Shown here: positions 21,601 to 36,600 of the stretch, piece by piece
Numbering within the stretch: the stretch's first letter is position 1
How the letters are laid out: every line of letters begins with the position of its first letter
Assembly: GCF_000003815.2 (NCBI RefSeq)
Contig: NC_049982.1
Span: 7,609,849-7,669,848, forward strand
Direction of reading: 5' to 3'
Origin: Branchiostoma floridae
Taxonomy: Eukaryota > Chordata > Leptocardii > Amphioxiformes > Branchiostomatidae
DNA length: 60,000 nt
Notes under the pieces: model-generated
What the model was told of the DNA's origin: nothing
Databases searched by the model: none
The model's input: only the letters and a program-made list of their open reading frames with translations
Position numbers and translations under genes: made by a program

Positions 21601-24600
21601 GTGTGTTGAAGCCCTCAGGGGCATCTCCTATCAGCGGATAGTACAGAAATAAAGCTGTTAATGGTGGCTTGTGTTATCAATTCTAGGGAATCAAGTAGAC
21701 AAATTACAGTGCATATAGTACAACAATAGTGACTTGGTTAGAAATTACGCGAAAGGCTACTTTCATACGCCGCCAATTATTCTGAGTAGGCTCTAGGCAG
21801 AAATGATAAAGCTAAGAGTTGTCACGATTATAGATCGAGAAGAGAAAGAACATTTCTCAGGAGCTAATTAACCCTTTACACCCTGAGACAGAACTTGTAG
21901 CACTGGGCCATCCAAGCAACCTCTTAGATACAATTCCCTCACAAAGAGCTTGCCCCTCCTCATAACCAGGTAAATGATGGCTTTCTTCTGAAATACGTGC
22001 ATGGGATCTACCCTATAATCTGTTACTCATCTAGATCTACAGGTGGCTCCCATGCAAAGAATGGATTTTGGAATCCATCTTGCATTCAATATAATGATTA
22101 TAAGAAACACATTTCCACAAGCTATCCACTGGAAGTACTACTGTTTTTTCTCCAACCACCAGAGAGGCAATTCAACATCCTTATCTTCGATAAAGGTTGC
22201 CCGAATCTTCTATATCAGTGTGGAGCGCCGTACCTGTGATTGTCTGAAAGGCCATGAGTTCCAGGGAAGTGTCTAGAGGCACGCCTTTATCCCCGTTTCC
22301 CACATCGTCCTCGCCATTTCCGAAACCATTCTCAACCGAAGGAATGCCCAAACCTGTACCAAAGGAGAGGGCATACCGTGGTAATTAGATTAATTGCAGC
22401 ACATCAAAGAAAGTCAGTAATGCTAAATAGTCAGGCACGTTATGATGTTCTGTACCTATCTGTCCGTTATGATATGTTCTCTTGTCTGCATCCACTTCAA
22501 ATTTCTTCTTTGGTCATATCATTTTGTAAAGTGAAAAATACGTCCCAAAAATTAAACTTGATGACCATAACAATTGTCTTCTGCACATTTATATACGGGA
22601 CAAAATCTATGGTACAACTTCAGTAAATGAAGTGTTCAACAACATAAGATCTACTCTAAGTTTTGAAAATAAAAAAAATAACAATTCATTTGATCTCGAA
22701 TACTTTCTTTTATGTTAACTGCCACAGACATCAATGAGGTCATTGCGACCAGGTAAACACAATGATGGCTCTAGCAGACATGCTATGATACTGTGCATAC
22801 ATACATGTAGCTTAGCAGAACTGAAATGGCAGGAAATAATACAAGGCATCTACAAGTGTCGGATGAGGGCAAGGCGTAGTTTCCCGGGCTCACCAAACTA
22901 ATGTGCATTCAATGTCGACATTTTGTAGACTTTACCAAAATGTCGTATGTCATCACAGACTAACTTTCATGTTAACATTGCAAACCTTATTCGAAGACAA
23001 TTCAATCTCTACAAGTAGGTAAGAGTCATTAGAATCAACTGGCAAAACAAAAGACAATACTTGTATATATGACTCGAAAAACAACACAGTTGAACAAGTC
23101 ACTAACTCGTAAGAATCGTATGCAAATGTCACTCATGTTTGGATAGTTCCCATGGTAAGACTAATCTCCAAGCAGATCTTACGGTGCCATAAGATAGTAT
23201 CAAAGCTGGCCAAGGAGTGTAGCCGGCTAAGGGAGTCAAACGGGCACCGGGAAGTTTGATACTATACATTACGCACCGTGGATCTGGTTCGAGATTATGA
23301 CAACACCACGGGCACTGTAAGTGTCCGTGTTGCAGCCCATTGTGCTGGAGTTGTACGCACGTACGCATTGCACGCACACGAGGTCTTTCCTTATGGCTAA
23401 GGCGGGGTTGTAGATCCGAAACGGCTGGAGGTAATCTCCAAATCTTGTAAAGAAGATAGAGATTGAATTGTCTTCAAATATTGGTTACCTGGATGTCTAT
23501 CCTTTATATCCGTAGAATTTCGTTTTATTTCTAGTTTTCTTCTATTCTAGACTATTTGACCTTCCGCACGATCATCGTCTGCCCTTGTGAGAAGAATGAA
23601 AAACGTACATGTACAGAGACTAAATGCAGAGCGTTTTGCAAAGCGTTTGCGACATGCTGTCAAACACTGATCTTACCAAACCACGGGCAGCGCCGCCGTG
23701 ATGCCTTACGAGCTGCAAGAACCAACGACATTTGGCAAAAAAAAGTTTCAGAACATGCCTGTAATTAACGTCGCCAAGACTACCCAAGAGGTTCATTTTT
23801 TCTGGTCTGTGTGTTTGTATGTGTGCCCGTCTGTCTGTGTTTGATCAGTATAACTCGAGAACATATGGAAATGCTATGGTGATGGACTCGTGAAGAAGTG
23901 TCGTAGGTTTTGACTCTCTAGCAGTTTTGTTATAAACTGCAGGGGTGGATGCGGTTTCAGACTTTGAAGGAGTTGATGGATCGTCAAGAAAATTGCTACA
24001 GTAGCCATCTTTACTGAGATAAAACAGTCATACATTGAACAGCTTGTTTAATTTTGGTAACGTGTTAGAGAACATAATTCTAGATCGCATACATGATTGC
24101 GGCACATTAGGATCGTAAAAACGTAAACATCATTTGGTGAAGACGCGGCACTCAGATTTCCCAGAAGTTTGATTGTACATGATATACATTTCAAGTCCTA
24201 GGGAAATTAGTAATGGTCTATTTTTCCGTAGGCTGTTGGTCTCGTATTTGTGACGTCTTATAGTGACGAAAAGAAATAGGAGATGACATCTCACCGTGTA
24301 CTTTATTGTGCATGAGATTACCAGACCCTCCATCGCTCATGCTGCTTTTCCCATGGAGACTGGTCCGCTCGATCGGTAGTCGTGAAACCAACTCAAACAG
24401 GTTATTCGTATGATTCAACACCTGACGAAACAGAAATATTCAACGTTATGGTTGTAGAAAGTTAACGTAGTGTGAACGTAAAAGAAGTAGCAGACCTTTC
24501 CAATATACCCCAGAACACGCTGCGTTATTCGTTATTTATAAGGGGGTCAGTTGCAGTGCATCGTCGCATAAGTCACATAGCATAAATTACACATTCCAAC

Positions 24601-27600
24601 CAAATGCCACACTATTAGGATTTCCTACTACCTAAAAGTATACGGCACATTTGAACATCAGAAAGTCATAACATTACAGCAAATCAGAACATTATAGCAT
24701 TAGCATAATACAAGAACATCAGAACGATAGAACATCAGAACAATAGAACATCGGTATAAAAGAACAGCTGAACAATAGAACATCGGTACAATTGAACATC
24801 AGAACAATAGAACATCAGAACAATAGAACATCGGTATAAAAGAACAGCTGAACAATAGAACATCGGTACAATAGAACATCAGAACAATAGAACATCAGAA
24901 CGATAGAATACTATAGATAGAACTAACTTACGTTCTCCCACGTGAACTTCACGAGTGGCCTGTTCAAGGTGAAGGACTCCTCTATCTGCCTGCCCTCTAG
25001 CTTCTCGAAGATGTTCTGCAGGCCGATGCCGACTCTCCTGATTAACATGTCCTCGCCAAACACAACGTTGAAGGGGAACACCTGGAAAGTACACGCACCA
25101 TGTCAACGTGGACGAATCATTTGTGACCAGTCTTGGTCAAAATGTCAAATTGATTATTATAAGAAAATATGAACCCATCTCCCGCTTTAGATGTAACATC
25201 AACTCTCCTAATTCCATCTAAAACTCAAAGACCACCGCAATAAAAAAAAATTGTTAACGCTATTGAGGCCTCATTTCGGTAAGGAATAAACACCTAGATA
25301 TCTGAAGTGTGGGTATCTTGAGGATTGCTGATGCAGCGCACTTTAAATTCACCTTTTTTTTAATGTGGCAAACATTTGAGAGTTGATGAATCTTTCAGGC
25401 ATCTGAATATGCACATTCCCGTCCTCACGCCAAACAGACTACTGCTCAACGAGAGTGTTGGATTTATGTCTGTAACCATCCTTGTCGCCAAAACCCCTTT
25501 ATTAGCCCCAGTGAACACTCATCTCTATCACAGACAATCTCTGAAGTCTCCACAGAACGGCTTAGAGGCTGGCTGTAAATGAGTTTTGGTCCAGAAGGTC
25601 ACTGTTCGCAGTCGTGATAAAGAGACACGCCGTTCGTGCGATGCCAGACTCAGACGGGGAGGTTACATTCTCACCGATAGGTCATAAAACGTAATATGTA
25701 GTGATGACCTTGGGCACTGTATGAATAAAGGGGGTGTTCAATCATCTACGAAGAAATCCCGTCCCTGACCCCGACAATAAAAGGACAAGCTATCCATTAT
25801 TAGATAGAGTGGACCAATATTGACTATGGTTATGAGTTGGAACGTCATTTACAATGTTGATTTACTGCTTCTATGTTCTCATAATGCAGTGTTGCCATAG
25901 TACATTCGAGTGTATAAAGGATATCTAAGTTGCTTTACATAATTCCGTGTGCTGCTAATCTTCGGCGAGGTTAATACAAAAGATATACACGCGTCATGTC
26001 TGCATAGTGCGTCGCGTCATGTCTGTACTATATATCCATTTTTGCTACCTTCGAAGTCGGCCTGTCTCAGCTGATGATTAGGTTCCCCCCCCCCCCATAA
26101 TAAGGTGGGTAAAAAGATTGTTTCTGTACCTCAAAGAAGACGTCGCTCCTGACTGGAAGAAGGCTGTCTGTGCAGGTGTTCCCAAGATGATGCCGGTTTA
26201 TTTTATACGCCCTGTTGTTGAAATGTAATCTGTAAGGAACAAGAATAACAAATGTTACATTTTATAGATCCTGACTGATTCTTCTGAGCTGTCACGAAAA
26301 TTGTATGCACATATTCTTATTATTAGACGCATTTTTAAGGTTGTCACTGATATCGATAACTGTGATATACAAGTCTTCATGACTCCATACCTCAAGGCCA
26401 CTATGAACCAGCAGTTGATGCACGCGGATGATTGCTTGATTGATTGTTATCTGATTCCAGTTTTCATATCCGAGTAGATTATAGTATACTATATCTACGT
26501 TTATGAAGGTTAGACATCTAGATAAACAATATTCAAATACAATTCATTCTCCACAACTGGATGAAAAATACAGGTATTACTTCCGGAAGTAATATAGGTC
26601 TTTTCTCCAGTTATAGAGATTGAATTGTACACTACATTATTTATGATTACACTTTCTGAGGTTTTATTTGTATCTCCGGGTTAACGTACACTGAAAACAA
26701 GACTGAAAGCCAAGCTTTATAAACCCTACGTCAAATTAATCCGGTGGAAAGAAAGTGTTGTTTCTAGAGCCATGGATTTCGCATGTCGCACAGACTTCGA
26801 ACGTAAGGTGTGATATTGATACCTGTAATTTATAGCTGTGCGTACGTACATGCGTAATGCTAATCATCAACGTAAGCGTGATAGATTACGCTGTGGTATA
26901 AATATACACAGACATTTCTTGTGCGTACTTAGCGCTTTGGCTAAGCCTCTGACGTACATTGCAACTGTCACGTGACACTTCATTTTTGAGGTTTCAAGGG
27001 AGACTTTAGCAAGACAGAATCTCCGCTGTTTCAGAGTGGGAGTCCATTTAGATGTAGCGTACCTAATACCGCGTGAAATCTCCTTCAAGTGGTTTGCCGT
27101 GTGGGGGTGGGCACGCGTAAAATTAAATTCTGAAGCGACGGGACTTAAAAGATTCCCGACGAGATCTGCATATCTCCTGGAACGGCTTTAAAAGCATCCC
27201 CATTACACATATATCCTGTCTGACGTTCCAGCGACCAATGGCAAAAATTTATTGCTCTCATTGATGCTGTAATATTAATGAAATATAGCAGAGTGTATTT
27301 TACGTGGCATATATTTATAAAGGACAAACGTATTCTAAGCAAAGTAGTGAATTTGAGTCCATAAAGAGGCTAGCTTCTTTTTGTGCCAATAGAATTTATG
27401 TTTAGTTGCTTGAGGGTGTTAACTCATGGCGTTTAAACGTATATGTTTAGTGAAAGGAAAAACCATCATGTCAAGATCATCCATAAAGTCTGTGTTGTTA
27501 GTCGCGTTCTTTTCAACGGAACAAATATATCAGGATGTGAACATAAATTCTGTCCCCATTTTTGCAATGATAAGATTATTCCATTTACATAGCTTATGCC

Positions 27601-30600
27601 TTGAGCTGCATCATTCGCAGTAACGAGCTTATCGAGTGAATGGCACATATCGGTTCGTGAGGGAAATAAGAATTGCAAAATGTACCTCGTGGGCCTAATG
27701 TTTTTGTGAAAATAATGTGTTTTTTTTAAACAATGATGAATATCAAACACTATAGAGTTTTACAACTTTTCCTCTGATTCCTAACCCCAAACGGCCAACA
27801 GAGAAAAGGATGGATTTTGCCGACTTCATTCACATGCAAGCCGGCGCCTTCTCTGTTTCCTCCATTTACCTCACGATGCAGGTGGAAGAGGCATCCATCC
27901 CCAGGGGAACACAATGTCCTTTGCACACTTGTATTCTCAGCGTAAGGCGTGTGCTCATGCATCCATGCATATCTACCTTGTACACGCCGCTGCTCTCCCA
28001 AAAAGTTACCAGAAATAGAACTTTTCTCAAGCTTCCTGAGCTGGATGAGTATGCAATATGTATCTCCACATTGCATATGGTTGGTGTTAAGCCAGTTGGT
28101 CTCGTAGATCGAGTTTCTATATGTTCTTCACTCCTATGAAGTTACAAGGTCAAATAATATGTCGCAACGGAATTTATGTCTGTGTCAATCTTAAGCATGA
28201 CACATTTTTACAATCGCGAGACCGGACCTAAAGTTTAAAAGAAATCGTCCTTCGACGTACATGTCTAAGATGGTACCAGAAAATGTATAGCTGCCGCCAT
28301 ACTTTAGCCTTATGGTAAATACTGCAGAATATGTGCTGAGACACAAACAAACAATTCCAACGGCATGAAGTCTGGAGTTGTAAGATTGGCATTGCAGGAA
28401 GGAGAAGAAACTTGATAAAAGCAGCGTGCTATCCACCAAGGCGTGATGCATCCTTTTAACAGATACATGTACCACCGTCCTGGCGCCTGTGACCCGAAAC
28501 GGAAAGGGCGCAGGATCTCAGGAATAGGTTTTCAGAAATGGCATGTCATGATCAGATAGCTGTTTTCTCATGAGTGAAGTACATTAATATATTAACAAGC
28601 AGGTCACCTGAAGACGACGTGTGTGAGACCCTCCGCGTGGTCCGTCTCTTTCAGGACCTCCACGTTTATTTCTGTCTGATAAAACAGAAAACCGACCTGC
28701 AGGAAAAAAAGTATAGTATTTATATGTATGTATAGAGAGAGATGGAGAGGGGTTCATAATATATTAAGACACTGGATGGCCGACTGAAACGTCTGACCGT
28801 TTCCAAACTCATATCCAGTTGCTTGAGCAACAGCTTTTCTATGGACAATATCTTTTGTGTACGCTTAATGTTGTTTATAGAAAGGCTATTTATCTTGATA
28901 TCTAACACCAAAATCTTGGAGTTCGAGCGAAAAAAAATTGACCTCCAATACATCTTATGATACTCTACATCTTTTTTGTCCTTTCCACATGCTTTAGTGT
29001 CAGTAATTATGGCGTTTTAAACAGATATAATTATATATACTGTGACAATTTGCTTCATTGCTTACGGAAGGGACGTAAAATGGGGGTCCCGTGTTCGATG
29101 AGGTGTCTCGAGCACGTAAAACAGCCTCATTACTCAGATTGGGTACTCAGGCTGGTTGCAGTAATACACCAGGTGAACACCTTACCTGTCTGAGTTGACC
29201 TTTGACATAATGCACGAATCCCCGCCTCCTGCTCCTGTAATGTAGAGTCAGCCCCATGGAGGATTCCTCTTCACAGAAGAAGCTAGGAGGCTGCAACTTT
29301 GGGTAGCTGGAATCAACAATACTAGTGTTAGTACTTCTAGAGTACTGTTACAGCAGTAGTGCATTGTGTATATGCGTATAGTAGCATTTAAGAGCATTAC
29401 TGCTATTATCATGTTGTTGTGCGACTTTTGCCTAAAATATTTTCTTTCATTGCAGAGAAAGTGGAGGTGGAGAGAGGGACAGAGAGTGAGAGAGAGGGAT
29501 ATTTTTTTCACGCTGATGTTCCTCAAAGCCTTTTAAGTTCAAGGTCCTTGCTGAGTGTTATGCTACATGTATGTGTATCCGACCATATCCTTCATGGTAA
29601 CGCGCAAAGCTTTAAGTTAGAAACGCGCTACATAAACAGATGAAGCTGCTGTGTAAGCATCATCCACGATTTAACAGAGAGGAAGTTTAAGCTTTGCGAT
29701 GTAACTGAGCGAGCACTGTGATATCTGACTGTTGTTGGACTGAGGCGATAATCTATACAGCTGTATGCCGAATGCGTCCCATGGCCCTGTGCCAAAGCAC
29801 ACATTGTTGTAAGCCGAATGAGTTCTTTATATGTCCATCCACTACGGCAGATCAGCAATACACCACAGGGACTGACACTGTTCACCAAAGTGCCTTCCTT
29901 TGTAGTGATGAATACAACATGACAACGTAAGAAATAAACCTTCTACAATGTTAACACCTAACAAAGTCTATGTCATCCAATAATGCTCCTTTATAGGCCT
30001 ACGTCACAATAACCAGGGGGTCCGCGCGGTTTCTAACCGATATAGGCCCCGGCCGGGCTCTGAAGCCGGGTAGACACCGGCTCACATAGTTACAAATCAT
30101 TTTTTCTTCACGCGTCCCGTTAGAGGTCCCGGGGGCTCCGGTGGGCATTCCGGCGGCTTTCGCGCAATAATCGTATGCTTTAACTCTTTATTGCTCGATG
30201 TTCGGCAGGCAACCGTGAGCTGCCCTGGGGATGTCCATTTTTTTTTTCCACCAACAGCCCGGCCGGGCCCCGGATAGGAAATGTGATGTAGGCCTTCCCT
30301 CACCTGAACCGTAGATACTCGTGCAGATTGTCCAGCCCGTTGAGGAAGTCTCGGACATGTCTGCCCAGCACCCTGAGTATCCTGTCGTAGCCGTACTGCC
30401 CCACGAAGCTGACGAACGTCACGCCGAACGCGTCCATCAGATCGGGCAGGTCGATCCCCGTCACCTCCGACGCCGCCCGGGCGATCTTCGGGATCTCATG
30501 TTCCCCGTAAACCTGAGGATGGGTTAGGAAATGCAAGAAGAAGGTTCATTTGCAAGTTCATGCCCGGAGGCTAATTGCAAGTACATGATAATAATTAAGG

Positions 30601-33600
30601 GTAAATGACCCGCCCCGAGGTGTATATGTTTTTATGAGGTGGTTATAGCAAACGACCAGGCGTTATCACACCATTGTACACCGAGAAACAGGTGGGTCAT
30701 TAACGCTATTATCATATAGCCTACACAAACTTGCAAACTTCTGTATGACGCATAGATCCCTTGTTACTAACGTGTGAATTCCTTTGTAGAATTTCTAGAA
30801 ATTTACATTTTTTTATTTGGTACATAGGGAGATTACATATTGCATTTTGAATCCAAAATTTCCACAGAAAATATCCGAAACATTACTGTCTTGGCATGCC
30901 AAGCCTTTTCAAAATTCTACTGTACTGTATTCATGATCATTCCTCCCTCCCTGATCTGCGGACCGTTCAACTTGAAAGGGGGGGGGGGGGGGTGCAAACA
31001 ATTTTATTTTCAATTTAAATTGGACATTAATTGAAATAGATTTTATTGTTTTACATATTGTAAGTAATCTAATGTTGTTCTAAGATAGTAACCGTTTTGT
31101 TTGAACAATGAAACGCGCACAAACGATGTTAATAGAGGAAGCCACCCCCTGTCATGCCTGCACTGATAGGTAAGTGTGCAGTTATTCTAATGATACATTG
31201 TTTGGCACTCACGGGACAAAAAAGCCAAAGCACAATTGCAGAAACAAAACAGTAGAACATGTTCAGATTAGAATAGGCTAGACTATGTAATCATGCAGTT
31301 ACAACACACCAAACGTATAGGCGTGATAATGATACTAAAATCGACACTGGGTACAGGCACCTCCTTAAGGAACAAATTGTACGAACACCAGCAGAATGCT
31401 GCCATTGAATGTTGTATTATAGGGAAGATGATAACAACACGAGCTGGAGTAATTACGTCCAAACACAAATTGCACGTCGGGGCATGGCTCGCAGCTGGTG
31501 CACACTGTAACCCGAAATAACACGTTATACAGAGGAAATTAGATTAACATTGCCTAGCATCCACAACTATATTCATACTCTAATGTCGACCTTCACCAGA
31601 CGCGCCGGCGGGGTGTGAAATTGGTATAAAAGGAAGCTTTATACAACAAGCGAGATTCAGTTAATGTTGGGTTTCATCCCATTTGAAGGAACACTCAGTT
31701 CAGTTCAGTCAACACTATTCAAGCGAAATGCATTAGTAAATTCAATCATCGGGCTTTCTAACCATGTATTAAGTATATTAGCGTTATAGAACTGTAGTTA
31801 TGTATCAGTAGATGCCATGCTTTGTACCTTGTACATGTACAATTGTTGCGCATTAAAGTTATCTTTATAAAACAGCTACATATACAAAGTCTGGAAGGCT
31901 ATCAATCCTCCTGTTGTGCTATCCGCGAAAGTACGTCCGAACACAATATTGTTAAATGTTTCGCCCCATAGGTTCATCACAGGTCTGTACCGGTATACAT
32001 TACAAATAGCCATTGTCTCCGACTAATTGAGACCTGATATCTTTAGAAAGAAGTCATTATAGCAAATATACGTATCTCATCCCACCATAAAAGCGATCTC
32101 CATTGTTGGACACTCCTTCCATGCTAGTGAAGTTATGTAATAATTGTAAAGGGTTAGATTTTAACTCTGAGGGCTAAAGTAACCCTTTCAATCAAAAATT
32201 TAATCAGCTCAGCCATAAAATTCCATGCTGGATGTCAGAATTTCCTAAACTACCGATTTTCTTCATGACTAGATACCTAAAATTCGTAAAGGGATTTAGT
32301 TCTGTTATTGTAGCCAGAAAATCGTCTTGGAGTGACTACAAATTTAAGGTTATCTAAAGGTTGACAGTGGCTGTGCTACAAGTGAGACTACAACGTTCAC
32401 GCAGACACAGGGAATCGAGGCATTAGAAGTAAGCTCTTTTCACAGGATAAAGAGACAAAAAGTAGCTTTGTGCGACCGCCCGGTGTGACAAATCAGATTA
32501 GCCGGAAATTTGTCTTAAAGAGGACGTCAAAGTCGTCCTTGGGTGCGTCCATGTTTTTAGAAGAGACGGCGACGTTAGTAATACGGAATGATGTATTTGA
32601 AAGGCAAATGGAAATCTGTCTTCAATTGAAATAGCATATGTTATATTCGCTTGAGTTTCCGTGCTTGTTTGCTCCCATCTACTTGGGTCCAACACGATAT
32701 TGATATCTAAGAGTGCCCTCAAACCACTCAAATCATTAGATCTCTTTGACTCATAAATTCTTGACACAATATATAGTGACAGTTCTGGTGTACACGCGTT
32801 AGTTTGTTTGCAATATTCTATCGGATCTGGTGTCTCCAAAGATTGTCATCCGCAGAATCACCATTGGGCGACATTTTCCGCCACCCGGGCTGGGAAGTAA
32901 TCTTCTTACATGGATTACAGATAGCTGAATACGTGACCGTGGATCGAGCTGCATTGTCAACACGGAGACAAGGTGCAAAAACACTGGTCAGGTCGGAGTA
33001 GGTGGGTCACATTTCGGAAATCGGTTTTCCTCCCTCATGCGTCAGCCGACGTGGTGCCAGTAAGTCTACGTCTTAATTTTTAAGCAGATCCTACAATGAT
33101 ATAAGTGTGTACCAAACTGGCCATGGAGTGTAGACATCCAAAAGGTGTCCATTTGCCTTGCAGCTTGTAGTCTGAAGTATACTGTTGTAACGCCGAGAGA
33201 TTTACACAATAACAACCAAGCACTTAATTTCCTAACCTGTTCCTGGAAATCGTCTTCCCAACACCAATGTACCTTCCAATCAAAAATGACTACGATGGTC
33301 ACAAAAGACAACAGAAATGTTTGCGTTGCACTGCAGTTTCAAACAAGTTTCTTTTTCTTTTGTCTTTCCTTTCACCAGCGTAATATGTAAAACAAATTGC
33401 TGTGAAAAACACTTTTATCTCTTACGGGCACTGCTGACCAAACTGCACCAGATCATGACCTCCCTGGCGAGCCAGATAACAGATAATATACAAACAAATC
33501 ACTTCCAGAATGAATAACAAGGGTATCAGTAGAGCCTGGTGGGACGGAGAGTTCCTTTCCTCGGCGCCAGACGCACTGCCCATCAGGAATGACGCTCTCT

Positions 33601-36600
33601 GTCCGTCACATCACCCAATCTACGTACAAAACACGTCCAGACGTCGACGCGTCCAGAAGCGAGCTAAAAGGATGATATGTCTTATCCAAGATAAGTCACC
33701 AGTTTGTAGGATTTTAGAGCACAAAAACAACCTTTCCGGAAATCTTTCTTTTCCACTTTTGGCACTTGCATGAGAGTTGGTCTACATAAACTTGGATTCT
33801 AACAAACAAACAAACAAACAAACAAGCAAACAAAACAAAATCACACTTAACGTATACAATTTACTCATCTATGCCAGTAAGTTTCACACAACGATGAGAT
33901 CCCCATCTTTTACAGTTATTGAACTTACGAGGGGGTTTCAAAAATTAATGTCACTAGTTTCATAACAGGCTCATTTTTACACCGAGTGAGTTGAAATTTG
34001 GTACAGTGGTAAAGGCATATATCCTCTTGAAAGTGAGATATCCCACTTTGTTGTTCACGTTTTTATGAGTGACTGAGTTGAGTTCAAGATGACCACACCC
34101 TTGTTTTCCCGTCGAAAGAAATTAGAGGTGCAATTAAGGTGCAATTGATAATGTCCCTGACTCACTTGCAGCAATTGTATGAAACTAAAACTGCACATGT
34201 ATCAAGTTCCATTTATCCGTAAGACACATGTCAATTTTTGCCTTTTAAATCCAATCATGTTTTGAAGTAAGGTATGACCCCGGTCATCAGTGCCGTTAAT
34301 CAGGGGTGGGCTGATTTAAGTTTCTGTAGTGGACTTTTCAATAAACAGAAAGAAATCAAACTTTGCACACTTCTTGGTCTAGAGACAACCAATAACTGTG
34401 CCAAGTTTCGTATCTTTTAGTTGATGGCAAATTAGTCTACAAAACCTTTGATAAATAAACCACGTATTTGGCTATTAATCAAACTGCCTGTAATATAGTA
34501 ACTCGCTCCTTTCTAGCAGCCGTAAAAGATGAACCATTGGGAGTTCAGATATGAAAATTGGCATGTAACTTATAAAGACATTTGTTATTATACAGGTGAA
34601 ATTTCGGCTTCCTACAGTTGTTATAAGAGGGTCAGATCTAGAGGAACTGATCTTCTGACAAACTTCCAGGGGTATGGTTATCTTGAAATCAACTCAGTTG
34701 CTCATAAAAGTTTTAACAACAAATTGAGATATTCTAATCTCAAGAGAATATATGCCTTTGCCTTTGTGCCAAATTTCATCTCATTCGAGGAAAAAATGAG
34801 CCTGTTATAAAACTAGTGACATTACTTTTTGAAGCACCCTCGTAAGTATTTTCCAATATTATCCTATCATTGAGCATAATGGATTTACAAACTTTCCTTG
34901 TTAATTATGCAACTTAGCTGTTGATGAGCATAATAAGTATCTTATTATGAAATCATTACGATCCGTCAATACCTTCTTGAGTTATTCTCGTCAGAAGTTT
35001 AAAGCAAAAGCAGGGACTGTATACGTAGTTCTCAAAAAAGTTGCTAGGGGCCCAAATTTACAGCACTTATTCTCTGTCCAAAGAGCTACCAGCCCTCAAA
35101 AATAACACGAGATATCAAACTGGAGGTTCCGCTGCAGTATATCAGAAAGTCATTAGGGGGTCCATTATCGAACTTGGCCTTTATTTTTCTGACTCCTACC
35201 CATCTACCAAATTACTAGATTCATTCAAGGCTTTGAAATTCGAGTTAGGCTGTTCCCACACAGGCAGACACGTCGAAAATATAATCTTCTTGGCAAAAGG
35301 TAACAAAGCTATTCCTTACCGATGCACAAATGTATCTAGTGAATACATCTGATACATTTCTAGTTGATGGAATCACAGGTGACATGAAAACTCGACAGCT
35401 CCTCTTGAAGGCAGCTACTGAACTGAGTGAGCCGTTTCTTAATGTTCAGTGATGAGATGGGAGCCAAATGAATGCTGAGTTCACAAGAGTCTGTTCAGAT
35501 CGTAGACAAAGATTTCCCTTCTAGAGTTCAAACGATTAGGACCTGTTAGGTGACAGTTAGTTCAGATTGAGCAACGGAGTGCCATATCTTATTCTGCAGC
35601 TTAATGATCCCATAAAAGTGTGAAACATTCCTTAAAATGCATAATTGCTATCACAGTCTGCCATGAGATGAATGACGTTACGCAAGGCTATCCTCACCAG
35701 GTCAATGCACGATGGTAATCTCGAGACCACATCGTTTTGGTTAAAAACGCAATTACGACACAAGTCCGACCCTTGTCAATAGCTTGATGCGGTAAATGGG
35801 TGCTCTGTATGGATCGGCGGGCATTGTGCAACCGAACCGTGGACAACCACTCGTGATAAACGTCTTCTACATTTGGTGTGAAGTTCTGGGCTCTTGATAA
35901 TCCATTTGTTTAATGAAGCGCAAGACATGAAAGATGTACTGTCAACAGTTGAGCGATGGAAATGCGGATTGAATGGATGGGCTGCCACGCTGTAATATCG
36001 TGGAGTGGTATGCATATCTAGTTCAACACAGTTGTATTTTTAGCCTTTTCTACGGTGATAACGGCAGTATTTTTCTACAAAACGCAGTAATGTGTTGCAC
36101 GTTGTTCTGTCTGCCCCATTGTTTTACTGATCTATATGTATATCTATTCTGCAACTTTCTGCTCAGACGTATGATTTAACAACGTCGGTATACATGGGGA
36201 ATTTTGGTAATAATTAGATGTAAGAGTAAGAAGACTGAAAATGCTCATGCCAAACACAATTCAGTAAGTAATAGCACTGAGCATTTCCCGCAGTTAGCAC
36301 AGTTAGTGCAGTAATGTTTTTGTCACAGTCTTACCACATATGAACAGTTTGCGGTTAGCCATTAGCTGGGTAATAATGGCCATGTCATCAGGGAGTACCC
36401 GTGAAGTAATTTCCTTCAAATTACGTGTTTTCTCCACTAGGACGTTCCGCAGTGCAGTTAATGGCTAATCAAGCCATGATTAGACTGAGGCATTTGGCAT
36501 GTAAGAGACTAATAAGACTTAAATCATCAGAGGATTCAGGTCTGAATTGCCTGTTCTTTCTCACCAGGACCCTGACTTGTGCTGCACTCATCGGTGCATA

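Noticed and set aside
24652-24905. CRISPR-like array
   Set aside because: Units are contiguous with no unique spacers, and the window is plainly animal DNA.
31600-31730. Core promoter with TATAAAAGG near 31626, plus strand
   Set aside because: Good TATA match, but no exon, start or conserved frame follows within several kb. Chance or a non-coding transcript cannot be separated.
32498-32839. 113-codon open frame, minus strand, in cyclase intron 1
   Set aside because: Protein-like composition but no motif I recognise. It could be a transposon fragment; not enough evidence for a call.
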